A stretch of DNA of 54,503 nt. It comes from Streptomyces sp. YIM 130001. GTDB lineage: Bacteria; Actinomycetota; Actinomycetes; Streptomycetales; Streptomycetaceae. The notes beneath the pieces were generated by a model. The model was not told the origin of the DNA. It saw only the letters and a program-made list of their open reading frames with translations, and made no database searches. Made by a program: the position numbers and the translations under genes. The stretch lies in assembly GCF_003574445.1 (NCBI RefSeq), contig NZ_KZ984577.1, forward strand, positions 1-54,503. Reading direction: 5' to 3'. Positions within the stretch are counted from its first letter, which is position 1. Each line of letters opens with the position of its first letter. Shown piece after piece: positions 37,391-45,317 of the stretch.

Positions 37391-38701
37391 ATGTCAATGC
37401 CTAAGGGATCGAACGTGCCGGTGCCGGCACCCGCGGTACGAGTCGAGATCGGCTGGCGCTCGGGTGCCGGCGTTCCCGACGCCGACGCCTCGGCTCTGCT
37501 GCTCGCCGCCGGGAAGGTCCGCTCCGACGCGGATTTCGTCTTCTACAACCAGCCCACGCACTCCTCGGGCGCCGTGCAGCACGAGGGCAAGCGGACGGCC
37601 GGTGGCACGGTGACGGACACCGTCGCCGTGGACCTCGCGCGCGTGGAGCCCGCGATCGAGACCGTGGTGCTCGCGGCCTCCTGTGACGGTGGCACCTTCG
37701 GACAGGTCCCGGACCTGCATATTCGCGTCCTCGACGCGGCCACCGGCAGTGAACTGGCCCGCTACGACAGCGGGGACGCCTCCGTGGAGACGGCCTTCGT
37801 GCTGGGTGAGCTCTACCGACGCCAGGGCGCCTGGAAGTTCCGCGCCGTGGGCCAGGGATACGGCACCGGCCTCGAGGGCCTCGCCACCGACTACGGCATC
37901 AGCGTGGACGAGCCGCAGCAGGCGCCGGCCCCCGCTCCGCCGCAGCCGGCCCCGCCGTCGCCGGCTCCGACGCCCACCTACGTGGCGCCCCAGCAGCCCG
38001 CCCCGGTGGCCCCGGCACCTCCTCCGGCACCGCCCGCCCCCGCTCCCGCCCCCGCGCAGCCCGTACGACTCACCAAGGTCACCCTGACCAAGGAAGCGCC
38101 GTCGGTGTCCCTCGCCAAGCAGGGCGGCAGCACGGGTGCGATGCGCGTGAACCTCAACTGGCAGGTGCGCAAGCAGTTCAAGGGCTGGGGTGCCAAGCTC
38201 GGCCGCGCCGTCGCCATGCACGCCGACCTCGACCTGGACCTGTGCGCCCTCTTCGAGCTCACCGACGGCCGCAAGGGCGTCGTCCAGGCCCTCGGCAACG
38301 CCTTCGGAGCCCTGAACCAGCCGCCGTTCATCCACCTCGACGGCGACGACCGCACCGGCGCGGTCGACAGCGGCGAGAACCTCACGATCAACCTCGACCA
38401 GAAGCACCAGCTGCGCCGTGTCCTGATCTTCGTGACCATCTACGAGGGCGCCCGGAGCTTCGCCGACCTCAACGCCACCGTGACGCTGCAGCCGCAGCAC
38501 GGCGCCCCCGTCGAGTTCCACCTCGACGAGTGCACCGTGCCCTCGACGGTCTGCGCCCTGGCCCTGATCACCAACCAGGATGGCGAACTGATCGTCAACC
38601 GTGAGGCCCGCTACCTCGTCCCCGAGCGCGGCGTCAGCCCGCAGCGCACCGTCGACTACACCTACGGCTGGGGCATGAACTGGACCCCGGGCCGTAAGTA
38701 G
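37391..38701 (+). CDS. Two-domain TerD-family protein
   Basis: A 436-residue protein with two TerD-like domains. Residues about 10-180 carry the first (GWRSGAGVPDADASALLL, then SDADFVFYNQPTHSSGAVQ, with calcium-binding acidic residues). A linker of about 50 residues is almost entirely Pro and Ala (near 181-230). The second domain spans about 230-430 (LNWQVRKQFKGWGAKLGRAV, then HADLDLDLCALFELTDGRKG and DNRTGA-like acidic loop GDDRTGAVDSGENL). TerD domains bind calcium and are linked to tellurite, phage and stress resistance and in Streptomyces to differentiation. No other ter genes are nearby. ATG at 37391 (after GGGG) is preferred over 37379. Confidence 0.9.
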   Translation: MSMPKGSNVPVPAPAVRVEIGWRSGAGVPDADASALLLAAGKVRSDADFVFYNQPTHSSGAVQHEGKRTAGGTVTDTVAVDLARVEPAIETVVLAASCDGGTFGQVPDLHIRVLDAATGSELARYDSGDASVETAFVLGELYRRQGAWKFRAVGQGYGTGLEGLATDYGISVDEPQQAPAPAPPQPAPPSPAPTPTYVAPQQPAPVAPAPPPAPPAPAPAPAQPVRLTKVTLTKEAPSVSLAKQGGSTGAMRVNLNWQVRKQFKGWGAKLGRAVAMHADLDLDLCALFELTDGRKGVVQALGNAFGALNQPPFIHLDGDDRTGAVDSGENLTINLDQKHQLRRVLIFVTIYEGARSFADLNATVTLQPQHGAPVEFHLDECTVPSTVCALALITNQDGELIVNREARYLVPERGVSPQRTVDYTYGWGMNWTPGRK

Positions 38702-38718
38702 ACCCCACCGCACGGCAG

Positions 38719-39969
38719 TTACGGGTTGGGTGCCGCCCCGGCACGTTCCGGGCGCGGATAGGTGCGTCCCTTCCAGGCGGCACCCCTGCCCCGATAGTGC
38801 TGGACCGCCGAATCCACCGTCATCAGCAGATACAGCACGGCCGTCCCCGGCAGCAGCGGAGCGAGCCCGGCCGACAGCCGGTAGTAGCGAAGCATCGGCA
38901 GATACGTGAGGACCATCAACAGCCAGGCGGCGCCGCTGACGACCGCCGCCACCGTGTCGCCGGACAGCACCCCGGCCGCCAGGCCCACCGGCGGCGCCAC
39001 GTACACCAGGAGCAGTCCGCCGACGGTGCCGAGCAACAGCAGCGGGTTGTGGCGCAGTTGGGCGTACGCGCTGCGCGACACCATCCGCCACAGATCACCG
39101 AGGCGCGGATACGGTCGCACGCTGTCCACGCCATCCGCGAGCCCAAGCCAGATCCGTCCGCCGCCGCGCTTGACGGTCCGGGCCAGCGCCACGTCGTCGA
39201 TGACCGCCTGACGGATCGCCGCGGGCACGTCGGCGTGCGTCGCCGCGCTCGCGCGCAGCAGCACACAGCCGCCGGCGGCCGCGGCGGTACGCGCGCGTGG
39301 CCGGTGTACCCGTCGGAACGGGTAGAGCTGCGCGAAGAAGTAGACGAACGCCGGCACCACCAGGCGTTCCCAGACGCTCGCCACCCGCAGACGGGCCATC
39401 AGCGACACCAGGTCGTATGCGCCGCCGGTCGCGGCCGTCACCAACTTCCGCAGGCTGTCCGGCGCGTGTGCGATGTCGGCATCGGTGAGCAGCAGGAACT
39501 CCGGGCCGACGGCCGCCGTTTCCCCTTCGTCCTCCACGCGCGCGTGGAGCGTGTCGTCCCGCGCGCAGTCTTCGTCCCCCACGCGCGCGTGGCCGATGCC
39601 GTGCCGTACGGCCCAGAGTTTGCCCGTCCAGCCGGCCGGAGGTTCGCCCGGCGTCGTCACAGTGAGGGGCAGCCCGCCGCGACCCGCGGCCAGTTCACGT
39701 GCCAGGCGGCCGGTCCCGTCGGAGCTCGAGTCGTCGACGAGGACGATCTCGGCCCGCCCCGGGTAGTCCTGAGCGAGCAGCGACGGCAGGCTCGACGGCA
39801 GCACCGCCGCCTCGTCACGGGCGGGGACGACGATCCGTACGGAGGGCCACACCGCGGGCTCACGTCCGGGCGGAAGGCGCACGTCGGTCCGCCAGAAGAA
39901 GCCCTGCCCGAGGAGCAGCCAGAGCCAGGCGGCGAGGGAGGCCGATGCGGTCCATGCGAGGGCGCTCAT
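38719..39969 (-). CDS. HpnB-like family 2 glycosyltransferase
   Basis: A 416-residue membrane-bound glycosyltransferase. An N-terminal helix (about 5-22), then the GT2 domain: VRIVVPARDEAAVLPSSLPS, EIVLVDDSSSDGTGRLA, the DxD-like LLTDADIAHA, and a C-terminal QAVIDDVALARTVKRGG with acceptor-side acidic pair. Four or so C-terminal helices follow. The overall pattern matches HpnB, associated with hopanoid biosynthesis, but no hopanoid genes are present in the window. An insertion near residues 127-150 (HARVGDEDCARDDTLHARVE) contains a repeated HARV element absent from what I know of the family. Start ATG at 39969. It is divergent from the racemase gene. Confidence 0.83.
   Translation of the reverse strand: MSALAWTASASLAAWLWLLLGQGFFWRTDVRLPPGREPAVWPSVRIVVPARDEAAVLPSSLPSLLAQDYPGRAEIVLVDDSSSDGTGRLARELAAGRGGLPLTVTTPGEPPAGWTGKLWAVRHGIGHARVGDEDCARDDTLHARVEDEGETAAVGPEFLLLTDADIAHAPDSLRKLVTAATGGAYDLVSLMARLRVASVWERLVVPAFVYFFAQLYPFRRVHRPRARTAAAAGGCVLLRASAATHADVPAAIRQAVIDDVALARTVKRGGGRIWLGLADGVDSVRPYPRLGDLWRMVSRSAYAQLRHNPLLLLGTVGGLLLVYVAPPVGLAAGVLSGDTVAAVVSGAAWLLMVLTYLPMLRYYRLSAGLAPLLPGTAVLYLLMTVDSAVQHYRGRGAAWKGRTYPRPERAGAAPNP
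39526..39592. repeat. Duplicated 22-bp element inside the glycosyltransferase gene
   Basis: TTCGTCC-Y-CCACGCGCGCGTGG occurs at 39526-39547 and 39571-39592, exactly 45 bp (15 codons) apart. Each copy holds the 14-bp palindrome CCACGCGCGCGTGG. In protein it gives the twice-repeated HARV in the insertion. Confidence 0.8.
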
Positions 39970-40015
39970 GTCCCGGAGTGTGCCCCACGAGGCAGGCCCC
40001 ACAAGGGCGATCGAC

Positions 40016-40021
40016 TATGGT
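40016..40021 (+). promoter_or_regulatory. -10 box of a probably leaderless racemase mRNA
   Basis: TATGGT ends 6 nt before the GTG at 40028. There is no Shine-Dalgarno-like sequence in the short leader. Confidence 0.45.
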
Positions 40022-40027
40022 GAGCGG

Positions 40028-40816
40028 GTGAAGATCGCGCTCATCGACTCCGGAATCGGACTCCTTCCAGCCGCTGCCGCGGTGCGGCGCCTACAGCCGT
40101 CGGCCGATCTCGTACTCTCCAGCGACCCCGATGGCATGCCCTGGGGGCCCCGTACCACCGCCGACGTTTCCGCGCGTGCGGTCGCCGCAGCGGAGGCCGC
40201 CGCGGCCCACGGACCCGACGCCTTGATCGTGGCCTGCAACACGGCCTCCGTGCACGCGCTCGCCGACGTGCGCGCCCGACTCGAGCCTCAGGTACCGGTG
40301 ATCGGCACCGTGCCCGCCATCAAGCCGGCCGCCGCCGGTGGCGGTCCGGTGGCCATCTGGGCGACTCCCGCGACGACGGGCAGTGACTACCAGCGCGATC
40401 TGATCGGCAGGTTCGCGGACGGTGTGGACGTCACCGAGGTCGCCTGCCCGGGCCTTGCGGACGCGGTGCAGAACGCCGACGAGGCGGCCATCGATCGTGC
40501 GGTGGCCGACGCCGCAGAGCGCACCCCGCGCGACGTACGCTCCGTGGTCCTCGGCTGCACGCACTACGAACTGGTGGGGGAGCGCATCCGCCAGGCGGTC
40601 GCCGTCCGCGGTGACAGCGCGGAGCCGCTCGTCCTGCACGCTTCGGCCGGCGCCGTCGCCGCACAGCTGATGCGCCGTATCGCCGCGGCGGAGCCCGACG
40701 GCGGTCTGGCCGGGGGCCTGACGGTGCTCCTCAGCGGCCGCGAGGCGGAACTTCCCGAGGCGGCGCTGACCTACGCCGAAGGCCGGCTGCTCGCCGCGGT
40801 GAGCCCGGTCCGCTGA
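40028..40816 (+). CDS. Glutamate/aspartate racemase-like protein (MurI family)
   Basis: A 262-residue member of the cofactor-independent Asp/Glu racemase superfamily, which interconverts L- and D-amino acids through two cysteines. Both are present: Cys70 in VACNTAS and Cys177 in LGCTHYELV. The catalytic Asp7 is in LIDSGIG. The loop that in MurI reads GDTARxPYG is SSDPDGMPWGPRT here, and GCTHYPL is GCTHYEL, so it is a divergent MurI relative. It may supply D-glutamate or act on another substrate; whether another MurI gene exists elsewhere is not visible. GTG start, apparently leaderless. A 20-bp palindrome follows. Confidence 0.82.
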   Translation: MKIALIDSGIGLLPAAAAVRRLQPSADLVLSSDPDGMPWGPRTTADVSARAVAAAEAAAAHGPDALIVACNTASVHALADVRARLEPQVPVIGTVPAIKPAAAGGGPVAIWATPATTGSDYQRDLIGRFADGVDVTEVACPGLADAVQNADEAAIDRAVADAAERTPRDVRSVVLGCTHYELVGERIRQAVAVRGDSAEPLVLHASAGAVAAQLMRRIAAAEPDGGLAGGLTVLLSGREAELPEAALTYAEGRLLAAVSPVR

Positions 40817-40847
40817 CGCCTCGGCCCCTCGGGTGCGGGCCCGCCGA

Positions 40848-40867
40848 TGCGGTCCCGCGGGACCGCA
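40848..40867 (+). terminator. 20-bp perfect palindrome after the racemase gene
   Basis: TGCGGTCCCGCGGGACCGCA is self-complementary over all 20 bases and lies 31 nt after the racemase stop, about 90 nt before the next start. It could fold as a terminator hairpin or be a dimeric protein site. Confidence 0.5.
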
Positions 40868-40943
40868 CCGACGGCCTTGCGCGCACGTGGGCGCCGCTCC
40901 TCGTCACCCTTCGTGCTCCCCTGCTTTCCCTGCGGATCACGAG

Positions 40944-40949
40944 TAGCCT
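40944..40949 (+). promoter_or_regulatory. -10 box of a probably leaderless mRNA (membrane protein 40957)
   Basis: TAGCCT ends 7 nt before the ATG at 40957, and no ribosome-binding site lies in between. Confidence 0.45.
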
Positions 40950-40956
40950 GCAAGAC

Positions 40957-41535
40957 ATGAGGGACCCCCACTCCGAGCACGACGCGCGCGAACCGCACGA
41001 CACCGCGGTGCCCGCTGGCGAACTCTGGTCGGGCCGCGCGACCAACCGCTACCAGTGGCTGCTCGCCACGGCCGGCGCGGCCTGCATGGCCCTCGGCGTC
41101 CAGCTGGCCGTCGACTCCCCCTGGAGTTCGGGTATCGCACCGCTGCTGATGTCCGTGGTGGGCTGCGTCGCCGCCGGACTGCTGATGCTCTACGGCACCC
41201 TGGCGTTCGTTCATGTGGCCGTGCGCATCGAGGAGGACTTCCTCGAGGTGCGCTGCGGGCACATGGGCCTGCCGCGTCGCCGGATCGAGCTGGCACACGT
41301 CGTCGACGCCGACTTCGCACCTCGGGTCACACCGAGGCACTGGGGCGGCTGGGGCTACCGGTGGCGCCCCGAGCGCGGCACCGCCGTGGTCGTACGCCGT
41401 GGTGAGGGCCTGGTCCTCAGTCTCGGAGACGGCCGGAAGTTCACGGTCACCGTCGATGACGCGGAAGCCGCGGTGCGCGTGATCCGTGACCGGCTCGGTC
41501 CGCCCGCCGCCACGGGACCGGCAGCGAGCGCCTGA
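40957..41535 (+). CDS. Membrane protein with a C-terminal PH-like domain
   Basis: A 192-residue protein I do not recognise with certainty. Two membrane helices lie at about residues 32-52 and 60-85 (APLLMSVVGCVAAGLLMLYGTLAFV). The C-terminal half (about 86-185) looks like the small beta-rich domain of bacterial PH-like membrane proteins: VAVRIEEDFLEVRCG, then RRIELAHVVDADFAPRV, GTAVVVRRGEGLVLSLGDGRKFTVTVDD and a closing helix. A DUF3093-like assignment is possible. The N-terminus is hydrophilic. It appears monocistronic and is convergent with the O-antigen-ligase-like gene (12 nt apart). Its function cannot be inferred from neighbours. Confidence 0.75.
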   Translation: MRDPHSEHDAREPHDTAVPAGELWSGRATNRYQWLLATAGAACMALGVQLAVDSPWSSGIAPLLMSVVGCVAAGLLMLYGTLAFVHVAVRIEEDFLEVRCGHMGLPRRRIELAHVVDADFAPRVTPRHWGGWGYRWRPERGTAVVVRRGEGLVLSLGDGRKFTVTVDDAEAAVRVIRDRLGPPAATGPAASA

Positions 41536-41547
41536 GGGCCCGGGCAG

Positions 41548-42621
41548 TCACTGCGGCAGTCGCCCCGGCCGCACCGACGGATCGGTGTGCGGCGGCGGCA
41601 GGTCGTCGTTCAGCGGACGGGCGGTCGAGAGGCCGACGAGCAGACCGGCGCCCGCTGTCACCGGTGTGAAGCTGAGTGCGTTGCCGACCGCCGCGACCGC
41701 GGCCAGAGCCGACAGCGTCGCTGCGGCGGTCAGCACCAGCGGCGTGCCACGCGGTGCCCGGGAGAGCGACAGCAGGAGCCAGCCGAAGGCCGCCGCGAGC
41801 AGCACGACCCCGACGACACCCTGTTCCGCCGCCTGCTGGAGCGGTGCCGAATGCGGGCGGCCGTCCGAGTCGAGCGTCTGCCCCGCGGTGACACTCAGTT
41901 CCCCGAAGCGCCCCGGCCCCGAACCGAGCACCGGCTCGTCCTTGGCCAGATCGACGGCGTCCTGCCACAGGAGCACCCGGTGCTGGGTGAGCGGCCCCTC
42001 GAGAGACACCGTCAGCTCGTGCGGCAGTACGTCCTCCGCCACCGCGAGGGACACCCCGGACACCAGGGCGGTGACGAGGGCGAGCCCGGCGAGACCCACC
42101 GTGCGCCGCCGCATCCGGGCGGCCGCTACCGAGAGCAGCACGATCCCCGCGCAGGCGACGAGCGCCGCCGTGGAGCCGACTGCCGCGGCCGCCACGGTGA
42201 TCCCGGCAGCGAGCAGCCGCAGGCCGATGCGCGCCGCGGGCCGGTCCGTGGACCAGGCGCCGCAGCAGGCGGCACCCGTGGTGAGGATCAGGAGTGCGGC
42301 GGCCGCCCCGGTGTGCCCGAGCGGCGATGTCGTCCCGGCGCCCGGCACATCGCTGGTGGCCACGGACACCGCGGCCAGAGCCACACCGGCGACCGACGCA
42401 CAGGCGAAGGCGCCGGCAGGCAGCAGCGCTCCGGAGATCCGGCCGCCGGCATGGCCCGCCGCGACGGCGAGCACCGCGAGCAGTACGCCCTCCGGACGCC
42501 CGTCGCGTGCCGTCGCCGAGACCAGCGCCCAGACCGCGCAGGCCCCGAGCACGACGACACCCGTGGCATCGGCCGTGCTGCGCTGGTCCCGTGACCCCGG
42601 TCGGGCGGCTGTTTCAGCCAT
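41548..42621 (-). CDS. O-antigen ligase / Wzy-like membrane protein
   Basis: A 357-residue protein with about ten hydrophobic helices. The long outside loop between late helices carries the Wzy_C/WaaL-like sequence LTQHRVLLWQDAVDLAKDEP, then VLGSGPGRFG and SAPLQQAAEQGVVGVVLLA, including the Arg and His expected for the family's active loop. These enzymes ligate or polymerise glycans on lipid carriers. In Streptomyces the product could be a surface or secreted glycan. Start ATG at 42621. It is divergent from apolipoprotein N-acyltransferase with 229 bp between; no other glycan-assembly gene is adjacent apart from the HpnB-like transferase 1.6 kb away. Confidence 0.8.
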   Translation of the reverse strand: MAETAARPGSRDQRSTADATGVVVLGACAVWALVSATARDGRPEGVLLAVLAVAAGHAGGRISGALLPAGAFACASVAGVALAAVSVATSDVPGAGTTSPLGHTGAAAALLILTTGAACCGAWSTDRPAARIGLRLLAAGITVAAAAVGSTAALVACAGIVLLSVAAARMRRRTVGLAGLALVTALVSGVSLAVAEDVLPHELTVSLEGPLTQHRVLLWQDAVDLAKDEPVLGSGPGRFGELSVTAGQTLDSDGRPHSAPLQQAAEQGVVGVVLLAAAFGWLLLSLSRAPRGTPLVLTAAATLSALAAVAAVGNALSFTPVTAGAGLLVGLSTARPLNDDLPPPHTDPSVRPGRLPQ

Positions 42622-42837
42622 CCCGTCGTCCCCCCGTCCGCCCTTGAACTGTGACGGGCCCCGCGGATTGTGGCCGGAATCCAGCCGCCGCGGAGACTGA
42701 CGCACACGGTAACGGCTCGGACACCGGTTTGTGCAGGAGTTGCGCAGGAACGTTGCTGCTGAGGTGCATGCCGAGACCCTGCGCACCCGGCCGCCAGCGC
42801 TGGGTGACCGACCTGCGGGCGCCCCGCCGAAGCGCCG

Positions 42838-42843
42838 TACACT
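42838..42843 (+). promoter_or_regulatory. -10 box of a probably leaderless lnt mRNA
   Basis: TACACT ends 7 nt before the GTG at 42851. No ribosome-binding site is present in the gap. Confidence 0.5.
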
Positions 42844-42850
42844 CCCGAAC

Positions 42851-44464
42851 GTGACAGCCACCACCACCTCGAAGAACGAGCCGGATCAGGCCCCGGCAGG
42901 CGCGGCCACCGGCTCGCGCGGCCGACGCCTGCTGCGCGGCCTGCTCACCCCGGCCGCGGCCGCGCTCAGTGGCGTACTGCTCTACGTCAGCTTCCCGCCG
43001 CGCACCCTGTGGTGGCTCGCCCTGCCGGCCTTCGCCGGACTCGCCTGGTGTCTGCGCGGCCGTGGCCTGAAGGCATCGTTCGGGCTCGGCAGCCTCTTCG
43101 GCCTCGGCTTCCTGCTGCCGCTGCTCGTGTGGACGGGAGTGGAGGTCGGCCCGGGACCGTGGCTGGCGCTCGCCGTCATCGAGGCGCTCTTCGTGGGTGC
43201 CACCGCGATGGGTATGGCCGCGGTGTCCCGGTTGCCGGGCTGGCCGCTGTGGGCGGCCGCGGTGTGGATCGCGGGCGAGGCGGTTCGGGCCCGGGTGCCG
43301 TTCAGCGGATTCCCGTGGGGGAAGGTCGCCTTCGGACAGGCGGACGGCATGTTCCTGCCGCTGGCCGCACTCGGTGGCACACCGGTGCTCGGATTCGCCA
43401 TCGTGCTCTGCGGCTTCGGGCTCGCCGAGACCGTCCGCACCGCCGTCGAGTGGCGCCGTACCGGGACACTGCGCCGCACGGCGGCCGGTCTCGCGGTGCT
43501 CGCCCTGGTCGCACCGCTCGTCGCGGCCGTCGCGTCCCGCCCGCTGGTCACGGCGGAGGCAGAGAACGGCACCGCCACCGTCGCCGTCGTGCAGGGCAAC
43601 GTCCCGCAGGCCGGGCTCGGCTTCAACGCCCAGCGCAAGGCCGTGCTCGACCACCATGTCCGCGAGACCGAGCGGCTCGCGCAGCGAGTCAGGGCCGGGA
43701 AGGTGGACCAACCGGAGTTCGTGCTCTGGCCGGAGAACTCCTCCGACATCGACCCCTTCCGCAATCCCGACGCCGAGGACGCCATCGACCGTGCCGCCGA
43801 GGCCGTCGGTGCCCCCATCGCCGTGGGCGGAGTCGTTCTGGCCAAGGACGGCAGGCTGCTCAACGAGCAGATCCTGTGGGAACCCGGTCGCGGTGCGACC
43901 GACACCTACGACAAGCGCCAGATTCAGCCGTTCGGCGAGTACTTGCCGCTGCGCGGTCTCATCCGGTCGATCAACCCGTCGTGGGCCGACCTCGTCCGTC
44001 AGGACTTCAGCCGCGGCAGCGAACCCGGCGTCTTCACCATGGCCGGCACGAAGGTCGGCCTCGCCACCTGCTACGAGGCCGCCTTCGACTGGGCGGTCCG
44101 GGACACCGTCACCCACGGCGCCCAGCTGATCTCCGTACCCAGCAACAACGCCACCTTCGACCGCAGCGAGATGACCTACCAGCAGCTGGCCATGTCCCGG
44201 GTCCGTGCCGTGGAGCACAGCCGCGCCGTGACCGTACCGGTGACCAGCGGTGTCAGCGCGGTGATCAAGCCGGACGGCACCGTCGCCCAGCGCACCACCT
44301 GGTTCACCGCGGACACCCTGGTCGACGAGGTGCCGCTGCGCACGTCGCAGACCCCGGCCACCCGGATGGGGACCGCGCCGGAGTTCGCGCTCCTGGCCGT
44401 CGCGCTCGGCGGGATGGCCTGGGCCGGGGCGGGGGCCGTGCGCAGGAAGCGCGCCGCCGGCTGA
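42851..44464 (+). CDS. lnt: Apolipoprotein N-acyltransferase
   Basis: A 537-residue membrane enzyme that adds the third acyl chain to the N-terminal Cys of lipoproteins. About seven membrane helices (residues about 30-230, with VRARVPFSGFPWGKVAFG near 153-170) precede a nitrilase-fold domain outside. The catalytic triad is visible: Glu295 in VLWPENSS, Lys355 in TYDKRQIQPFGEYLP and Cys407 in GLATCYEAAFD. A C-terminal helix (about 510-530) ends it. A GTG start with a TACACT box 7 nt upstream suggests a leaderless mRNA. It precedes the NUDIX gene, 26 nt away, which however has its own -10-like box. Confidence 0.93.
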   Translation: MTATTTSKNEPDQAPAGAATGSRGRRLLRGLLTPAAAALSGVLLYVSFPPRTLWWLALPAFAGLAWCLRGRGLKASFGLGSLFGLGFLLPLLVWTGVEVGPGPWLALAVIEALFVGATAMGMAAVSRLPGWPLWAAAVWIAGEAVRARVPFSGFPWGKVAFGQADGMFLPLAALGGTPVLGFAIVLCGFGLAETVRTAVEWRRTGTLRRTAAGLAVLALVAPLVAAVASRPLVTAEAENGTATVAVVQGNVPQAGLGFNAQRKAVLDHHVRETERLAQRVRAGKVDQPEFVLWPENSSDIDPFRNPDAEDAIDRAAEAVGAPIAVGGVVLAKDGRLLNEQILWEPGRGATDTYDKRQIQPFGEYLPLRGLIRSINPSWADLVRQDFSRGSEPGVFTMAGTKVGLATCYEAAFDWAVRDTVTHGAQLISVPSNNATFDRSEMTYQQLAMSRVRAVEHSRAVTVPVTSGVSAVIKPDGTVAQRTTWFTADTLVDEVPLRTSQTPATRMGTAPEFALLAVALGGMAWAGAGAVRRKRAAG

Positions 44465-44478
44465 TCGGTCCGCCTGGT

Positions 44479-44484
44479 TAGGGT
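44479..44484 (+). promoter_or_regulatory. -10 box of a probably leaderless NUDIX mRNA
   Basis: TAGGGT ends 6 nt before the ATG at 44491, just after the lnt stop. Confidence 0.4.
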
Positions 44485-44490
44485 CGGGGC

Positions 44491-44964
44491 ATGGCAACTC
44501 CTGATTTCCTTCGAGCCGTGCGGGAGTCCGCAGGGCATCAACTGCTGTTCCTGCCCGGCGTCACCGCGATCGTCTTCGACGACGAGGGTCAGGTCCTGCT
44601 CGGCCGGCGCAGCGACACCGGCCTGTGGGCGGTCATCGGCGGCATTCCCGAGCCCGGCGAGCAACCGGCGGTGTGCGCCGTCCGCGAGGTCTACGAGGAG
44701 ACGGCAGTACGATGCGTCGTCGAGCGGGTCGTCCTGGTCGAGGCGCGACCGCCGATCCAGTACCCCAACGGCGACAAGTGCCAGTTCATGGACATCACCA
44801 TGCGCTGCCGCGCCGTGGGCGGCGAGGCCCGGGTGAATGACGACGAGTCCCTCGAGGTGGGGTGGTTCGCCCTGGACGCGCTCCCGGAACTCGAGGAGTT
44901 CGGTCTGTTCCGTATCAAGCAGGCGTCGAGCGAAGCGCCCACCTGGTTCGCTCCCGGCGAGTAG
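44491..44964 (+). CDS. NUDIX hydrolase
   Basis: A 157-residue single-domain NUDIX protein. The box GGIPEPGEQPAVCAVREVYEET at about residues 50-71 follows Gx5Ex7REUxEE, except that the usual final Gly is Ala (ETAV). Strands before it read GVTAIVFDDEGQVLLGRRSD, and DITMRCRAVGGEARVNDDES follows. It should cleave nucleoside diphosphate derivatives such as oxidised dNTPs, ADP-ribose or NADH; the specificity is not readable. It ends at a 19-bp-stem terminator that separates it from the cobalamin operon. Confidence 0.88.
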   Translation: MATPDFLRAVRESAGHQLLFLPGVTAIVFDDEGQVLLGRRSDTGLWAVIGGIPEPGEQPAVCAVREVYEETAVRCVVERVVLVEARPPIQYPNGDKCQFMDITMRCRAVGGEARVNDDESLEVGWFALDALPELEEFGLFRIKQASSEAPTWFAPGE

Positions 44965-44975
44965 CGCGCGAGGCG

Positions 44976-45016
44976 GCCAACGGGGCCCGGACGGGGGCCG
45001 TCCGGGCCCCGTTGGC
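44976..45016 (+). terminator. Very strong terminator after the NUDIX gene
   Basis: The arms 44976-44994 and 44998-45016 pair perfectly over 19 bp (core CGGGGCCCGGACGG / CCGTCCGGGCCCCG) with a GGG loop. It lies 12 nt after the stop and isolates the riboswitch-controlled operon from lnt-side transcription. Confidence 0.88.
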
Positions 45017-45054
45017 GTGTCAGGGGTGCGTGGTAGCGTGACCGAGCCAGTCGA

Positions 45055-45245
45055 ACTCATGCTCGTCCGCCCGCTGAACTGCGGGAATGCGGACGATCAC
45101 GGGTCAGGGAATCCGGTGCGAAACCGGAACTGACGCGCAGCGGTGAGGGCGACGGGCGCGGCATCGGCCACTGGAAGCGCAAGCGTCCGGGAAGGCGCCG
45201 TGTCCCGGACGACCCCGAGTCCGAAGACCTGCTGGCACCCTCCGT
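45055..45245 (+). ncRNA. Cobalamin (adenosylcobalamin) riboswitch
   Basis: The leader carries the class signatures in order: GGTGCGAAACCGG hairpin region with CGCAGCGGTGA (45115-45145), GCCACTGGAAGC (45167-45178), GGGAAGGCG (45189-45197) and the B12 box AGTCCGAAGACCTGCTGG (45218-45235). The ends are approximate. It precedes an importer operon whose binding lipoprotein fits corrinoid uptake, so expression should fall when cobalamin is plentiful. Confidence 0.95.
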
Positions 45246-45278
45246 GGGCTCCGGCCGCGGAGAGGTCCCCGTACGACC

Positions 45279-45298
45279 GGGCTCCGCGCAATGAGCCC
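45279..45298 (+). promoter_or_regulatory. Hairpin before the ribosome-binding site (riboswitch expression platform candidate)
   Basis: GGGCTC-CGCGCAAT-GAGCCC forms a 6-bp stem with an 8-nt loop between the riboswitch core and the AGAGG site (45306-45310). It could be part of the switch that exposes or hides translation initiation. It contains an in-frame ATG (45291) that would be inside the stem-loop. Confidence 0.45.
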
Positions 45299-45317
45299 TC
45301 GACACAGAGGATTTCCC

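Noticed and set aside
18369..45000. Secondary-metabolite gene cluster
   Set aside because: The extra KARI, SRPBCC protein and glycosyltransferase are tempting, but no synthase, ligase or carrier protein genes are present and the genes are not arranged as an operon.
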